DNA of 64,000 bases from Paenibacillus rhizosphaerae (GCF_014192015.1 NZ_JACHXJ010000004.1:525327-589326), one strand, 5' to 3'; shown: positions 24,690 through 33,757, numbered from the stretch's first letter. Numbers and translations are program-made. The notes: generated by a model not told the origin, from the letters alone.

Positions 24690-25406
24690 TTGAACACAAT
24701 AAAAGACGCTTGGATGATGGTACGAAAGGATCTGCGCGGCGAGAAAAAGTACCTTCTGTGGTCTATCGTATTTGCTGCCTACATGGGAGGAACCACAGGG
24801 GTCATGTTACTGGGGCGCGAAGAAGCACGAGCCATTGGTCCAGTAGCCGATTTCATCCTGCTAATGTTAGTCCCCATGCTGGGGTTTTACTTTTCCCGAA
24901 GATCCTTCAAGTATTTAACGGAGGATTCCTATACGCAAATGCTGGCATACTTCCGGGTGCTTCCGATCTCCAACCGCGTGGTCCTGGTATACCGGGTGAT
25001 GCAGTCGGTGTTGGCATTTGCTGTGAACGGCATCATCTTCTTCGTGATTATGTATTTCGTGCAGGGGACCTTGCTGGATCATATGCGGTTTGACGATTAT
25101 CTGGCTTTTGCGCTGACGTGGGTCGGTTACGGGGTCATGATGACCGGACCCTATATCTATTTTGAGTTTTCCAATCATGGCAAAGCTTATCTGCTGTCGA
25201 CCCTCATTTTCCTGGCTGGCTCCGTAGTGGCAGCGGCATCCATTTTTTCGGCGGGAGGGAACCTGCTGGTGTACACGGTGGAAGCATCCAAACGATGGAG
25301 CCTGCTATCGCCGGCGATGTGGGGAATGCTGCTGGCCGGAGCCATCAGCATCATGCTGTGCTCGATCGGGACACTCCGCAGGCTGGGATCCAGAGATCTG
25401 GTGTAA
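24690..25406 (+). CDS. ABC transporter membrane protein (first gene of GntR operon)
   Basis: Predicted permease component of 238 residues with six hydrophobic helices, from YLLWSIVFAAYMGG to LLSPAMWGMLLAGAISIML. The start is one of two adjacent TTG codons (24687 or 24690) behind GAGGG; 24690 has the better spacing. The frame's ATG-like extension to 24639 overlaps the operator leader and is rejected. No enzyme motif is visible. Its place before a GntR regulator and ABC ATPase matches the membrane subunits of YtrABCDEF-type exporters. Substrate unknown. Confidence 0.78.
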   Translation: MNTIKDAWMMVRKDLRGEKKYLLWSIVFAAYMGGTTGVMLLGREEARAIGPVADFILLMLVPMLGFYFSRRSFKYLTEDSYTQMLAYFRVLPISNRVVLVYRVMQSVLAFAVNGIIFFVIMYFVQGTLLDHMRFDDYLAFALTWVGYGVMMTGPYIYFEFSNHGKAYLLSTLIFLAGSVVAAASIFSAGGNLLVYTVEASKRWSLLSPAMWGMLLAGAISIMLCSIGTLRRLGSRDLV

Positions 25407-25458
25407 GCTTTGAAACTAATATGAGGATTGACGAGTATAGCAAGGTGAGGTGCGAAAG

Positions 25459-25869
25459 GTGTGGATACCTATACAAGTGAATGAGAACAGCGCTGAACCG
25501 CTCTATCATCAAATCGAGTCCCAATTAAGATCGCTGATCATCAGCGGACAGATCGAGGAGGGAACCCTTTTGCCGTCGATTAGAGAGTTTGCCAACGGGC
25601 TAAACTGCAGCGTAATTACGGTTCGAAGAGTGTATCAGGATCTCGAGAGCGAAGGACTTCTGCGCACGAAGCAGGGAACCGGCACGTTTGTCGCCAAGGT
25701 CGGTACTTCACAGCGTGAAGTATTCCGGCGGGAAGCGGTGGAAGAGGCGCTCAGCCATGCGGTGGATGTCGGCATGTCCGTCAAATGCGAGGAAGACGAG
25801 CTGAGGGAGCTGTTTTTATCGATATTGAAAAGAAAGTACCATCCGGAGAAGGGAGAAGGTGAGGCATAA
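25459..25869 (+). CDS. GntR-family transcriptional repressor, YtrA subfamily
   Basis: A 136-residue DNA-binding protein with only a winged helix and a short C-terminal dimer helix, which defines the YtrA subfamily. The N-terminus PLYHQIESQLRSLIISGQI and the recognition part LPSIREFANGLNCSVITVRRVYQDL are canonical, followed by GTGTFVAKV. Start GTG at 25459 has AGGTGAGG eight bases upstream; GTG at 25450 overlaps that site. It likely represses its own operon through the palindrome at 24577-24608. In relatives, cell-wall antibiotics relieve this repression (established for B. subtilis ytr, not shown here). Confidence 0.9.
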   Translation: MWIPIQVNENSAEPLYHQIESQLRSLIISGQIEEGTLLPSIREFANGLNCSVITVRRVYQDLESEGLLRTKQGTGTFVAKVGTSQREVFRREAVEEALSHAVDVGMSVKCEEDELRELFLSILKRKYHPEKGEGEA

Positions 25870-26808
25870 ATGGAGCAGCCCATCATACGAATGGAAGGCG
25901 TGACCAAGCAAAGACGGCATAAAATGATCGGGCCGATTGACCTGTCCCTGCCGAGAGGATATGTATACGGGCTGATTGGCGAGAACGGTTCCGGCAAGAG
26001 CACGCTGATCCACATGCTGCTGCAGACCGTATTTCCGGATTCGGGGCGCATTTCCTGGTTCGGGCACGCTTACACTAAAGGCATTCCTATGGAAGTACGC
26101 AGACAGATCGGGTATGTGGCGGAAAAATCCAATCTGGAAGAGGATAACCTGACCGCCGAGGAAGCCGCCGCTTTTCGGGCGTACTGGTACCCGGAGTGGG
26201 ATCAGCCTTATTTTGAAAAGCTGTGCGGTCTGTTTCAAGTGCCGAAAGCAACGAGGCTGCGCAAAATGTCCAAGGGGGAGCGCCGCAAATACGAAATCGC
26301 CGCGGCTCTTGCACCGCATCCGACACTGCTGCTGCTGGATGAGCCGTCGTCGGGCCTGGACCCTTTTGCCTGGAAAATGATGATCGAAGTGCTGAGGGAA
26401 TGCCTGCAGACCGAGGATACGACGATTGTGCTGTCCACGCACATTATTGATGAGGTGAAAAGGCTGGCGGACTACGTCATGCTGATTCACCATGGCAAGT
26501 GGATGGGGATGGCGGAGAAGGACAGTCTGCTGGACAACTGGAAGGAAGTGTGGGCAGGCTGCCCGGCAGCCGATCTGGAAGAACTGCCGAACATTGTGCA
26601 GACGCAGCAGGAGTCCCATGGCGTTACACGTGTGGTGACGACGTCCTGCCGTGAGCTCGAACAGATCCTGTACGATTCGGGTATCAACGTGCTGAAGACA
26701 CGGGCTTTGGAGCTGGACGAGATTTTAACCTTGTGGGTGCAAGGATATAGGCCTGCCGGTGTGCAGGAGGGGGAGGAACAGACGTATGGAACCATTAAAA
26801 CTAGTTAA
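25870..26808 (+). CDS. ABC transporter ATP-binding protein (YtrB-like)
   Basis: ATPase subunit of 312 residues, directly after the GntR gene. Walker A is GENGSGKST, the signature is MSKGERRK (variant of LSGGQ), Walker B is LLLLDEPSSGLDP, and the switch His is in STHIID. The C-terminal 90 residues, with EELPNIVQTQQESHG, are a family-specific extension. The N-terminal partner permease may be the product of the first operon gene. It overlaps the next ATPase gene by 23 bases. Confidence 0.93.
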   Translation: MEQPIIRMEGVTKQRRHKMIGPIDLSLPRGYVYGLIGENGSGKSTLIHMLLQTVFPDSGRISWFGHAYTKGIPMEVRRQIGYVAEKSNLEEDNLTAEEAAAFRAYWYPEWDQPYFEKLCGLFQVPKATRLRKMSKGERRKYEIAAALAPHPTLLLLDEPSSGLDPFAWKMMIEVLRECLQTEDTTIVLSTHIIDEVKRLADYVMLIHHGKWMGMAEKDSLLDNWKEVWAGCPAADLEELPNIVQTQQESHGVTRVVTTSCRELEQILYDSGINVLKTRALELDEILTLWVQGYRPAGVQEGEEQTYGTIKTS

Positions 26809-27688
26809 CGTGGTAAAACAATATGGAGACAAAACCGCAGTCAACCAAATCTCGCTGGAGGTCGGCAGAGGAGAAATATACGGGCTGCTTGGGGCGAACG
26901 GTGCCGGCAAAACGACGACGATGCGAATGGTGCTGGGCCTGATTTATCCGGACGGGGGAGAGATTCTGTATAACGGCAAGCCCTATCATGCGGAGCTCCA
27001 GCAAGTCATGGGATATTTGCCCGAAGAAAGAGGATTGTATCCGAAAATCAAGGTCAGTGAGCAGATCGTGTATCTGGCCCGTCTTCGGGGCATGTCGCCT
27101 CAGGACGCGGATAAGAGCCTGCGCTACTGGCTGGAACGCTTTGACGTTCCGGAGTATTACGATAAGCGGATCGAGGAGCTGTCCAAGGGCAATCAGCAGA
27201 AAATGGGCTTTATCGCCGCCATCGTGCACAAGCCGCAAATCGTCATTTTGGATGAGGCGTTCAGCGGACTGGACCCGGTCAACGTCGAGCTGCTGAAGGC
27301 GACCGTCAAGGAACTGCGGGATCAGGGAACCAGCATCCTATTCTCCACGCACCGGATGGAGCATGTCGAGGAGCTGTGCCAGCGCATTACGATTTTGCAC
27401 AAATCCAATACGGTCGTTCAGGGAAAAATCACGGACATCAAGAGCCGTTATCCGCGTGAGGAAGTGCTGCTTCATACGACCGGCGATGTCAGCGGCCTGG
27501 ATGTGATTCCGGGTGTGACAGCGGTGGAACGCATCGAACGGGGATACCACATCCGGATCGCTGCGCCGGAAACGGCACAGGCCATTCTGGAGAAAGCGAT
27601 GCAGGAAAGCACGGTGGAGCGCTTTGAAATCAAGGAGCCGACGCTGAACCAAATCTTTATTCAAGAGGTGGGTGATTCGCATGAATAA
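26786..27688 (+). CDS. ABC exporter ATP-binding protein with DUF4162 tail (YhaQ/NatA-like)
   Basis: Second ATPase of the operon, 300 residues. The start at 26786 (MEPLKLVNVVKQYGDK) follows GGGGGAGGAAC within the previous gene. Walker A GANGAGKTT, signature LSKGNQQK, Walker B IVILDEAFSGLDP and the STHRMEH switch are all intact. The C-terminal region (PGVTAVERIERGYH and onward) is the DUF4162 domain. This architecture is typical of YhaQ and NatA, which work with a NatB/YhaP permease; such a permease gene follows, overlapping by eight bases. Confidence 0.95.
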   Translation: MEPLKLVNVVKQYGDKTAVNQISLEVGRGEIYGLLGANGAGKTTTMRMVLGLIYPDGGEILYNGKPYHAELQQVMGYLPEERGLYPKIKVSEQIVYLARLRGMSPQDADKSLRYWLERFDVPEYYDKRIEELSKGNQQKMGFIAAIVHKPQIVILDEAFSGLDPVNVELLKATVKELRDQGTSILFSTHRMEHVEELCQRITILHKSNTVVQGKITDIKSRYPREEVLLHTTGDVSGLDVIPGVTAVERIERGYHIRIAAPETAQAILEKAMQESTVERFEIKEPTLNQIFIQEVGDSHE

Positions 27689-28970
27689 GCTCGGGACGAT
27701 TATCGGCTTTACGTTTAAAAATAAAGTCAAAACGAAATCTTTTCTGATTACAACCCTGATTCTTGCACTTCTGATTACGATCGGCATGAACGTGCCGTAT
27801 ATCATTAAGCTGGTCCAAGGGGACAATGCGTCCAAGGCGGAGCAGATCGGGATCCTCTACGGCACGCAGCCGGTGATTGCCGCGGAGCTGGAGAAGTACG
27901 CCGCGCAGTCCGGCAATAAGGACTACACGTTCGTCAAATACGAAGGGACCGCACCGGACCAGGCGAAAAAGGACCTGGAGGATGGGAAGATCGAGGGTTA
28001 CCTCTCGTTTGATGGCGGCGGGGAGGCATTTCCTGCCGTGACCTTCACCGGCGGCGAAGACGGCATGGGGCAGGGGCTCAGCAGCTTCCTCACGCTTGCG
28101 CTGCAGACGGTCAAAACGACTGTGATTGCCAAAGACGCGTTGTCTGCGGAGCAGATCGCCGCCCTGAACGAGCCGGTCAAGCTCGATACGGTGCGCATGA
28201 ACGCGGAAGGCCAGACGGAGGCGGGCGGGGACACCCAACGCGAAGACATGCAGAAAGCCATGAACTATGTGGTGGTTTATGTGCTGATGATTCTGTTCTT
28301 TTCCTCCAATATGATGACAGGCAATATGATCGCTGCCGAGGTAACGTCGGAGAAAAGCTCGCGGATTATGGAAATTCTCATCACCAGTGTTTCGCCGCTG
28401 GCCCAGATGTTCGGGAAAGTGATCGGTATTTTCCTGGTCGGGATCGTACAAATTGCGGTATTTGGCGTCGTGGTCGGGGCGAACCTGATGCTGCCGCACA
28501 ACCAGGACATTCTGCAAGGTTACAGCTTGAGCATCTCGGATATTAACCTGTCGGTGCTGCTCTACGGACTGCTGTTCTATATCTTCGGTTACTTCCTGTA
28601 TGCGGTGCTGTACGCAGCCATCGGATCGATCGTCAGCCGTACCGAGGATCTCGGCCAAGCCGTGATGCCGATTACGATGCTGGGTCTGGCTTCGTTCTAC
28701 ATCGGAATATTCAGCATCAGCGCTTCGGGCAGCATGCTGATCAAGGTGACGAGCTTCATCCCGTTCACAGCACCTACGGCAATGCTCGTGCGGATCGGAA
28801 TGGGGACGGTGCCGACCTGGCAGATCCTGATATCGCTCGTTCTGCTGCTGGTGTCCATTCTGTTTTTTGGCTGGCTGTCCGCCAAAATCTACCGTACCGG
28901 CGTCCTGATGTACGGCAAGCGCCCATCCATCAAAGAGCTGCGTAAGGCCATGAAAGCTTACAAGATTTAG
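27681..28970 (+). CDS. ABC-2 type exporter permease (YhaP/NatB-like)
   Basis: Membrane subunit of 429 residues. The ATG at 27681 overlaps the end of the ATPase gene. One N-terminal helix (SFLITTLILALLITIGMNV) is followed by a large extracytoplasmic loop of about 150 residues, then six helices in the C-terminal half. EVTSEKSSRIMEILITSVSPL is the signature of the NatB/ABC2_membrane_3 family. Together with the preceding ATPase it should form an efflux pump. NatAB exports sodium in B. subtilis; here the substrate is unknown. Confidence 0.94.
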   Translation: MNKLGTIIGFTFKNKVKTKSFLITTLILALLITIGMNVPYIIKLVQGDNASKAEQIGILYGTQPVIAAELEKYAAQSGNKDYTFVKYEGTAPDQAKKDLEDGKIEGYLSFDGGGEAFPAVTFTGGEDGMGQGLSSFLTLALQTVKTTVIAKDALSAEQIAALNEPVKLDTVRMNAEGQTEAGGDTQREDMQKAMNYVVVYVLMILFFSSNMMTGNMIAAEVTSEKSSRIMEILITSVSPLAQMFGKVIGIFLVGIVQIAVFGVVVGANLMLPHNQDILQGYSLSISDINLSVLLYGLLFYIFGYFLYAVLYAAIGSIVSRTEDLGQAVMPITMLGLASFYIGIFSISASGSMLIKVTSFIPFTAPTAMLVRIGMGTVPTWQILISLVLLLVSILFFGWLSAKIYRTGVLMYGKRPSIKELRKAMKAYKI

Positions 28971-29013
28971 GCACGTATTCTAATTTGATAGATTGATTAA
29001 GGAGAGGCTCCGC

Positions 29014-29196
29014 ATGAGTAAAAAAGCTTTTCAATACGTCATCGCGGCAGGCATGCTGCTGATCGTCGGTCCGCTGGCCCTGAAGCATACAGGCGTCGCA
29101 TTAAACGACTTTGCGGACGGTCTGCTGACCGGGGCGGGAATGGGCTGTATGCTGCTGGCGCTGATCAAGATGCCGCGGAAGACGGCAGAGCAGTAA
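29014..29196 (+). CDS. Small membrane protein, 60 residues
   Basis: ATG at 29014 after AAGGAGAGG. Two hydrophobic segments (AFQYVIAAGMLLIVGPLAL, DGLLTGAGMGCMLLALI) and a basic C-terminal tail (KMPRKTAEQ). It is 43 bases after the exporter permease gene and may be its last operon member. No family recognised. Confidence 0.65.
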   Translation: MSKKAFQYVIAAGMLLIVGPLALKHTGVALNDFADGLLTGAGMGCMLLALIKMPRKTAEQ

Positions 29197-29240
29197 GAAT
29201 CTAGTCTATAAACTACAAATTACAATAAGGGGAATTCTGG

Positions 29241-30446
29241 ATGAAAAGTTGGAAACAAACGCTCTTATCTCTTATGATTTCTGCAGGGATGCTCGCTGCG
29301 GCGGCTCCGGCTATGGCAGCTCCGCAGCAGCCGGAACTCAAGGTCAATAACAAGACGATCGATTTTGCCTCGAGCGCACCTATTGTCGATCAGGGCACCA
29401 CGCTGGTTCCGCTGCGTACGACGCTTGAAGCGCTAAACGTCAAGCTGACCGATGTGGAGAACGGAACCATTCACGCCGTTGCGGGGGATCAGAAGATCAC
29501 GGTGAGCAGCAAGACGAAACAGGTCAACGGCGTGACTTATGTACCGGTCCGGACCATTGGCGAAGCCGCCGGTTACACGGTCTATTGGGATCCGGCAACC
29601 CGCACGGTGTTCTTGCTCTCGAAAGCGACGAAGGAAGCGGGCCGCGGCTTCATGTGGGAAGTGAAAAGTAACGGGAATACGGTGTACCTGGTAGGGTCCA
29701 TGCATATTGCGGACGACAGCTTCTACCCGCTTCGCTCGGAATTCGAGCAGGCTTTTGCCGAAGCCGATTATTTGGGCGTCGAGATTGACCTCAGCAAGGC
29801 GGCCGACGAAGAGCAGCAGAACATGATCATGAAGCTGGGCATGTACCAGGACGGCACGACGCTGAAGGACCATGTGTCCAAGGAAACGTATGCGAAAGTG
29901 AGGGACATTCTGGAGCAAAACGGAATGAAGCCGGATGCGCTGGATGCATTCAAGCCATGGGTCGTGGAGACGACCATCAGCAGCCTGAAATCGGTCATGG
30001 CCGGATACGAGGCGACGGAAGGGATTGACCTGTACTTCATTCAAAAGGCGCTGGATCGCAAAATTCCGATCGTGGAGCTGGAATCCTACGAGTCCCAACT
30101 GAGCATGTTCGATCAGTTCTCCAAAGAACTGCAGGAGAAGAACCTCAATGCGGCACTGGACAATTTCGACGTCCTGGACGACAGCGTTGATCAAATGGCG
30201 GACATGTGGAAAAAGGGGGACGAAAAGGCGCTCCTTGAGCTGACGAACAGCATGGCGGGAGATGCGGAGTACAACAAAGCGATGCTGATCGACCGCAACA
30301 TCGGCATGGCCGATAAAATCGACGGGTACCTGAAAAGCGATAAGAAAGCGGAGTACTTCATCGTCGTCGGCGCAGCCCACTATCTGGGCGAACATGGCGT
30401 GATTAAACTGCTGGAGGATAAAGGGTACACGGTTGTACGTAAATAA
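29241..30446 (+). CDS. Secreted TraB/GumN-family protein with copper-amine-oxidase-like stalk domain
   Basis: A 401-residue exported protein. The signal peptide (about 1-27) ends AMAAP. Residues 30-130 form a copper amine oxidase N-terminal (stalk) domain, recognised by LKVNNKTIDFASSAPIVDQGTTLVPLRTTLEALN, a wall or surface module in Paenibacillus (segment given as two parts: LKVNNKTIDF and GTTLVPLRTTLE). The rest is a TraB/GumN (TIKI-like) domain. It has the two GxxH motifs, GSMH (152-155) and GAAH (377-380), which hold metal in TIKI proteases. ATG follows AAGGGGAATTCTGG. Function in bacteria is unproven; an extracellular metallopeptidase is the likely role. A strong terminator follows. Confidence 0.88.
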   Translation: MKSWKQTLLSLMISAGMLAAAAPAMAAPQQPELKVNNKTIDFASSAPIVDQGTTLVPLRTTLEALNVKLTDVENGTIHAVAGDQKITVSSKTKQVNGVTYVPVRTIGEAAGYTVYWDPATRTVFLLSKATKEAGRGFMWEVKSNGNTVYLVGSMHIADDSFYPLRSEFEQAFAEADYLGVEIDLSKAADEEQQNMIMKLGMYQDGTTLKDHVSKETYAKVRDILEQNGMKPDALDAFKPWVVETTISSLKSVMAGYEATEGIDLYFIQKALDRKIPIVELESYESQLSMFDQFSKELQEKNLNAALDNFDVLDDSVDQMADMWKKGDEKALLELTNSMAGDAEYNKAMLIDRNIGMADKIDGYLKSDKKAEYFIVVGAAHYLGEHGVIKLLEDKGYTVVRK

Positions 30447-30493
30447 ACAGGCCATTGTGGTTCACTCAGCCCTATGCCGGGTAGCCAGAAAAG

Positions 30494-30548
30494 AAAAAAA
30501 CTTAAGCCGGGGACAGACATCTGCGTCCCGCCTGGCTTAAGTTTTTTT
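30494..30548 (+). terminator. Intrinsic terminator with long A/T-flanked stem
   Basis: AAAAAAACTTAAGCC (30494-30508) pairs with GGCTTAAGTTTTTTT (ending 30548), with a GC-rich inner part. Confidence 0.9.
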
Positions 30549-30565
30549 ACATGACCCCAATTGAC

Positions 30566-30695
30566 CTATTCATCTGTGTTATCCCTTAACGGCAGTGTCA
30601 GATGAAATGTAAACATCCGATTCCTGTGCTGGAGCGTTAAGGTTCCTCCGTGCAGCTCCACAATGTTCCGGGCAATGGAAAGGCTTAACCCGGGA
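30566..30695 (-). pseudogene. Remnant of a sensor histidine kinase (C-terminal G2 box)
   Basis: Read on the minus strand, about 43 codons give GLSLSIARNIVELHGGTLTL and end ...FTFHLTLPLRDNTDE before a TAG at 30566-30568. This is the G2 box and last strand of a HATPase_c domain. Upstream the frame loses similarity within three codons and hits a stop at about 30709. No HisKA domain, N, D or F box remains, so only the tail of a former kinase gene survives. Confidence 0.75.
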
Positions 30696-30703
30696 AATGC
30701 TTT

Positions 30704-30877
30704 TTATTCAACCCAATGTTCTCCGGCATCCTTTGTTTGATAGATGTATGTCCGGGTCTCCGCATCACTGACGAACTCCATATGGAGGCTGCCCGTCTTG
30801 CTGTCGGAAGCATCGAATTGAGGCGGGGACACGTTTCGGTACTTAGAGCCTTCAGGGATATCGGACAGGATGATCAT
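30704..30877 (-). pseudogene. Second decayed gene tail, unidentified
   Basis: A 57-codon open frame on the minus strand, from an ATG at 30877 without ribosome binding site to a TAA at 30704-30706. The peptide ends YIYQTKDAGEHWVE, and its composition looks like real protein (SKYRNVSPPQFDASDSKTG). It lies directly upstream of the kinase tail and is probably the 3' remainder of another gene. With the kinase tail it accounts for most of the 539-base gap; the last 100 bases before the GH43 gene show no clear promoter. Confidence 0.5.
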
Positions 30878-30985
30878 AAAGTTTTAATTTGACATGATTT
30901 CTCCGCTGATTTTTCGGGTATTATTGTTCTTCGCGGTAAGGTAAAATTCAAACCATCTATGCAGATCTCATACAGAGGTGAACCC

Positions 30986-32476
30986 ATGAAATACGATAAC
31001 CCGGTCATCAAAGGATTTTATCCCGATCCCAGCGTTTGCAAGGTGAACGATACTTATTATCTCGTTTGCAGTTCGATGCAGTATTTTCCCGGCGTTCCTC
31101 TTTTTGAAAGCAAGGATTTGATCAACTGGACCCAAATCGGCCATTGCCTGACGCGCAAGAGCCAAATTCAGCTGGACAAGGTCAACAGCTCGGGCGGCGT
31201 ATTTGCTCCTACCTTGCGGTATAACAGCGGACGATTCTATATGACCACTACTAATGACACGACGCGCCAAAACTTCTATGTATGGACGGACGACATCTAC
31301 GGAGAATGGTCGGACCCGATCGGTGTGGATCAGGGCGGGATCGATCCGGATTTATATTTTGAAAACGACAAGGCTTATTTTATGAGCAACGGCGTGGACG
31401 ATGAGGGCATCGGTGGCATCGTGCAGTGCGAAATCGACATCGAAACCGGGCGGAAGCTGACGCCAAGCCGTTCCATTTGGCAGGGGACGGGAGGAAGATA
31501 TCTCGAAGCCCCGCATTTATACAAAATCGACGGACGCTATTATTTAGTAGCCGCAGAAGGGGGCACCGAGTTTGGCCATATGGTGACCTACGCGCGGGGA
31601 GATTCTCCTTCCGGACCGTTTGAACCGTATTCCCATAATCCTGTATTAACCAACCGGAATATGGGCGGCTATGAAGTTCAGGCGGTAGGCCATGGCGACC
31701 TCGTTCAAGACGACAGAGGAAACTGGTGGCTGCTTCACCTGGGATTCCGGCAGATGGGACAGTGGATTCCTTATCATCATCTGGGGCGCGAGGTATTTTT
31801 GACACCGGTTACGTTCGGCGAAGACGGCTGGTTCACGGCTGGACACCGGGGCACGACGTTGTCGTCCTTTGAAACCGACCGCATTCCGGATGGAGTTGTT
31901 CAGCAGGAGAAGAAGCAGTATACCTTCGACAATATGGAGTGGGATAAGGACTGGTGTCATCTGCGCCATCCGGATCCGGACAACTACTCGTATGAGCATG
32001 GCAAGCTGGAGCTGAGAGGAACCGGGATTACGCTCGATCAAGCGGATTCTCCCACCTTCATCGGGATTCGCCAAAAAGATTTTGAAGCGGTGATTTCCTG
32101 CGACATCAGTCTTACTCATGGCGAGGCCGGCATTACGCTCTACATGGACGAGAATCATCATTACGATTTCGCGATACGTCAAGGCGGAAGCGGATATGAA
32201 GTCATTGAGCGCCTGAATGTGGGGGATATCAAGTCCATCGAGAAGGCTGTCGATATAAAAAATAACAACCGCGCCTCCCTGGTGATCCAAGCCAGCCCCA
32301 CGCACTACCGGTTCCTTCTGCTAGCGGACGGCCAGGAAATACAGCTTGGCACCGCGCAGACGAAGTACCTTTCTTCCGAAGTAGCTGGAGGATTTACGGG
32401 TGTCATCATCGGTTTGTATGCTTGCGGCAAAGACGCTGCTGCCCAATTTACAAATTTCACATGTGAATATCTATAA
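30986..32476 (+). CDS. Glycoside hydrolase family 43 enzyme with C-terminal beta-sandwich
   Basis: Beta-xylosidase, alpha-L-arabinofuranosidase or related activity, 496 residues, no signal peptide, so cytoplasmic. The start at 30986 (MKYDNPVIKGFYPDPSV) follows AGAGGTG. The five-bladed propeller fills residues 1-300. The catalytic base is Asp14 in YPDPS, the pKa-modulating Asp is near 120 in GIDPDLYF, and the acid is Glu174 in YLEAPHLYK. Residues 310-496 form the concanavalin-like beta-xylosidase C-terminal domain (KDFEAVISCDISLTHGEAGI). It faces the regulator gene across a shared terminator and probably acts on oligosaccharides brought in by the transporter 1.6 kb away. Confidence 0.93.
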   Translation: MKYDNPVIKGFYPDPSVCKVNDTYYLVCSSMQYFPGVPLFESKDLINWTQIGHCLTRKSQIQLDKVNSSGGVFAPTLRYNSGRFYMTTTNDTTRQNFYVWTDDIYGEWSDPIGVDQGGIDPDLYFENDKAYFMSNGVDDEGIGGIVQCEIDIETGRKLTPSRSIWQGTGGRYLEAPHLYKIDGRYYLVAAEGGTEFGHMVTYARGDSPSGPFEPYSHNPVLTNRNMGGYEVQAVGHGDLVQDDRGNWWLLHLGFRQMGQWIPYHHLGREVFLTPVTFGEDGWFTAGHRGTTLSSFETDRIPDGVVQQEKKQYTFDNMEWDKDWCHLRHPDPDNYSYEHGKLELRGTGITLDQADSPTFIGIRQKDFEAVISCDISLTHGEAGITLYMDENHHYDFAIRQGGSGYEVIERLNVGDIKSIEKAVDIKNNNRASLVIQASPTHYRFLLLADGQEIQLGTAQTKYLSSEVAGGFTGVIIGLYACGKDAAAQFTNFTCEYL

Positions 32477-32508
32477 TTTCTATTAATGGGGAGATCGTAA
32501 GGTTTTAA

Positions 32509-32535
32509 AAAAACCGACGTGAAAACGTCGGTTTT
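32509..32535. terminator. Bidirectional terminator between convergent genes
   Basis: AAAAACCGACGT pairs perfectly with ACGTCGGTTTTT around GAAA, serving the GH43 gene and the regulator gene. Confidence 0.93.
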
Positions 32536-32553
32536 TGCTTTTCAGATGCGTCA

Positions 32554-33693
32554 TCACAGCCCTCTTTGGGAAACGGAAACGCCCGTATGCACCGACGTCG
32601 AACGGCGCGGAATGAGGCGAGTGGGCAGCTTAATCTGCCTGTACCCGGGTGCGTCGTTTTCGATCTGCTCGATAATAAGCTTTCCGGCCTCCCGGCCCAA
32701 CTCCCGTTCCTGCTGCACCACGGCCGTCGGGGGAACGATGCTGAAATAGGGATACACGACGTCATCAAAGAAAACAACGGAGAGGTCCTCGGGTACCCGC
32801 AGTCCCATAGCCAAGGCGGCCTGGATGACATGCGGGCTGAAATTCGAAGAAAGGGCCGCGGTCATATGGGGATTATCCTGCAAAAACTGCTGGATCATCT
32901 CGATGACTTCTTCGTCGCTATTTTCCATGCCTAAATGGGTCATCTGCAGGCTGCGGTCGATGAGAATGTGGCGGTCTTCCAGTGCCTGCTCGTATCCGGC
33001 AAGCCGATCCTCAATACTTGAGGTTCCTTCCGATTTGGTGGAGATAAATCCGATATGCCGATGCCCCAGATCGTACAAATGCTGTACGGCCTGCTGGCCT
33101 GCTTCGTAGTTGTTGGAGCTGACCGAGTTGGTCTCGACCCCTTTCAGCAGCCGGTCCAACAGCACCAGCGGAAAACGGTTCAGCGTAAGCGATAAGATTT
33201 CGTTATTGTAATTCTCGCCTTCTACGGGATAGATAATCAGTCCGGCGACGCCGGCCTGCTTCATTTCGCGTATCTTCTGGATTTCACACTCCTGGGAGTC
33301 ATTCGTTTTGGAAAATAGCAGATGATAGCCCTTTTCGGCTAGGGAATCCTCAATACCGCTGAACAAATTAGCGGTAAAACGGTTGTCCAGGCGGGGCAGC
33401 AAAAAACCGACCGTTTTGCTAGGCGGCAGTTCCGTTTCGGTGGACAGCGGGGGAAACAGGGCTTCCGTCCTTAGCTCCGACACGAAGGTTCCTTTTCCCT
33501 GCATGCGGTATACGATACCTCTGTCCACGAGATCGGACAGCGCATTCTTGACCGTAATCCGGCTTACTCCGAATTGTTCCGTGAGCTCATTCTCCGAGGG
33601 GATCCGGTTCATCGGCTTCCAGTTCCCGCTGCGGATCTGCTCCATGATATAATTTTCGATTTTTTTATACATGGGAGTAAACTTTTTTGTCAT
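32554..33693 (-). CDS. GntR/LacI hybrid transcriptional regulator (AraR-like)
   Basis: Sugar-responsive regulator of 379 residues. Residues 1-70 are a GntR winged helix (KIENYIMEQIRSGNWKPMNR, then LTEQFGVSRITVKNALSDLV). The rest is a LacI-type periplasmic-binding-protein-like sensor (VGFLLPRLDNRFTANLFSGI, VPEDLSVVFFDD). This mix is that of AraR. ATG at 33693 has TGGAG nine bases upstream; the longer frame from 33708 starts on that same site. It is transcribed divergently from the binding-protein gene at 34126, which is therefore the likely target along with GH43. Ligand unknown. Confidence 0.93.
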   Translation of the reverse strand: MTKKFTPMYKKIENYIMEQIRSGNWKPMNRIPSENELTEQFGVSRITVKNALSDLVDRGIVYRMQGKGTFVSELRTEALFPPLSTETELPPSKTVGFLLPRLDNRFTANLFSGIEDSLAEKGYHLLFSKTNDSQECEIQKIREMKQAGVAGLIIYPVEGENYNNEILSLTLNRFPLVLLDRLLKGVETNSVSSNNYEAGQQAVQHLYDLGHRHIGFISTKSEGTSSIEDRLAGYEQALEDRHILIDRSLQMTHLGMENSDEEVIEMIQQFLQDNPHMTAALSSNFSPHVIQAALAMGLRVPEDLSVVFFDDVVYPYFSIVPPTAVVQQERELGREAGKLIIEQIENDAPGYRQIKLPTRLIPRRSTSVHTGVSVSQRGL

Positions 33694-33728
33694 GTCACGG
33701 CGCTCCATTCGAGAATAGGTCTGTATAA

Positions 33729-33757
33729 AATATATTACAAATATTCAACCTGAACAA
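33729..33757 (-). promoter_or_regulatory. Promoter of the GntR/LacI regulator gene
   Basis: On the minus strand: TTGTTC (33757-33752), 17 bases, TATATT (33734-33729). An imperfect palindrome TGTA-N10-TACA (33722-33739) covers the -10 region and may be an autoregulatory operator. Confidence 0.6.
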
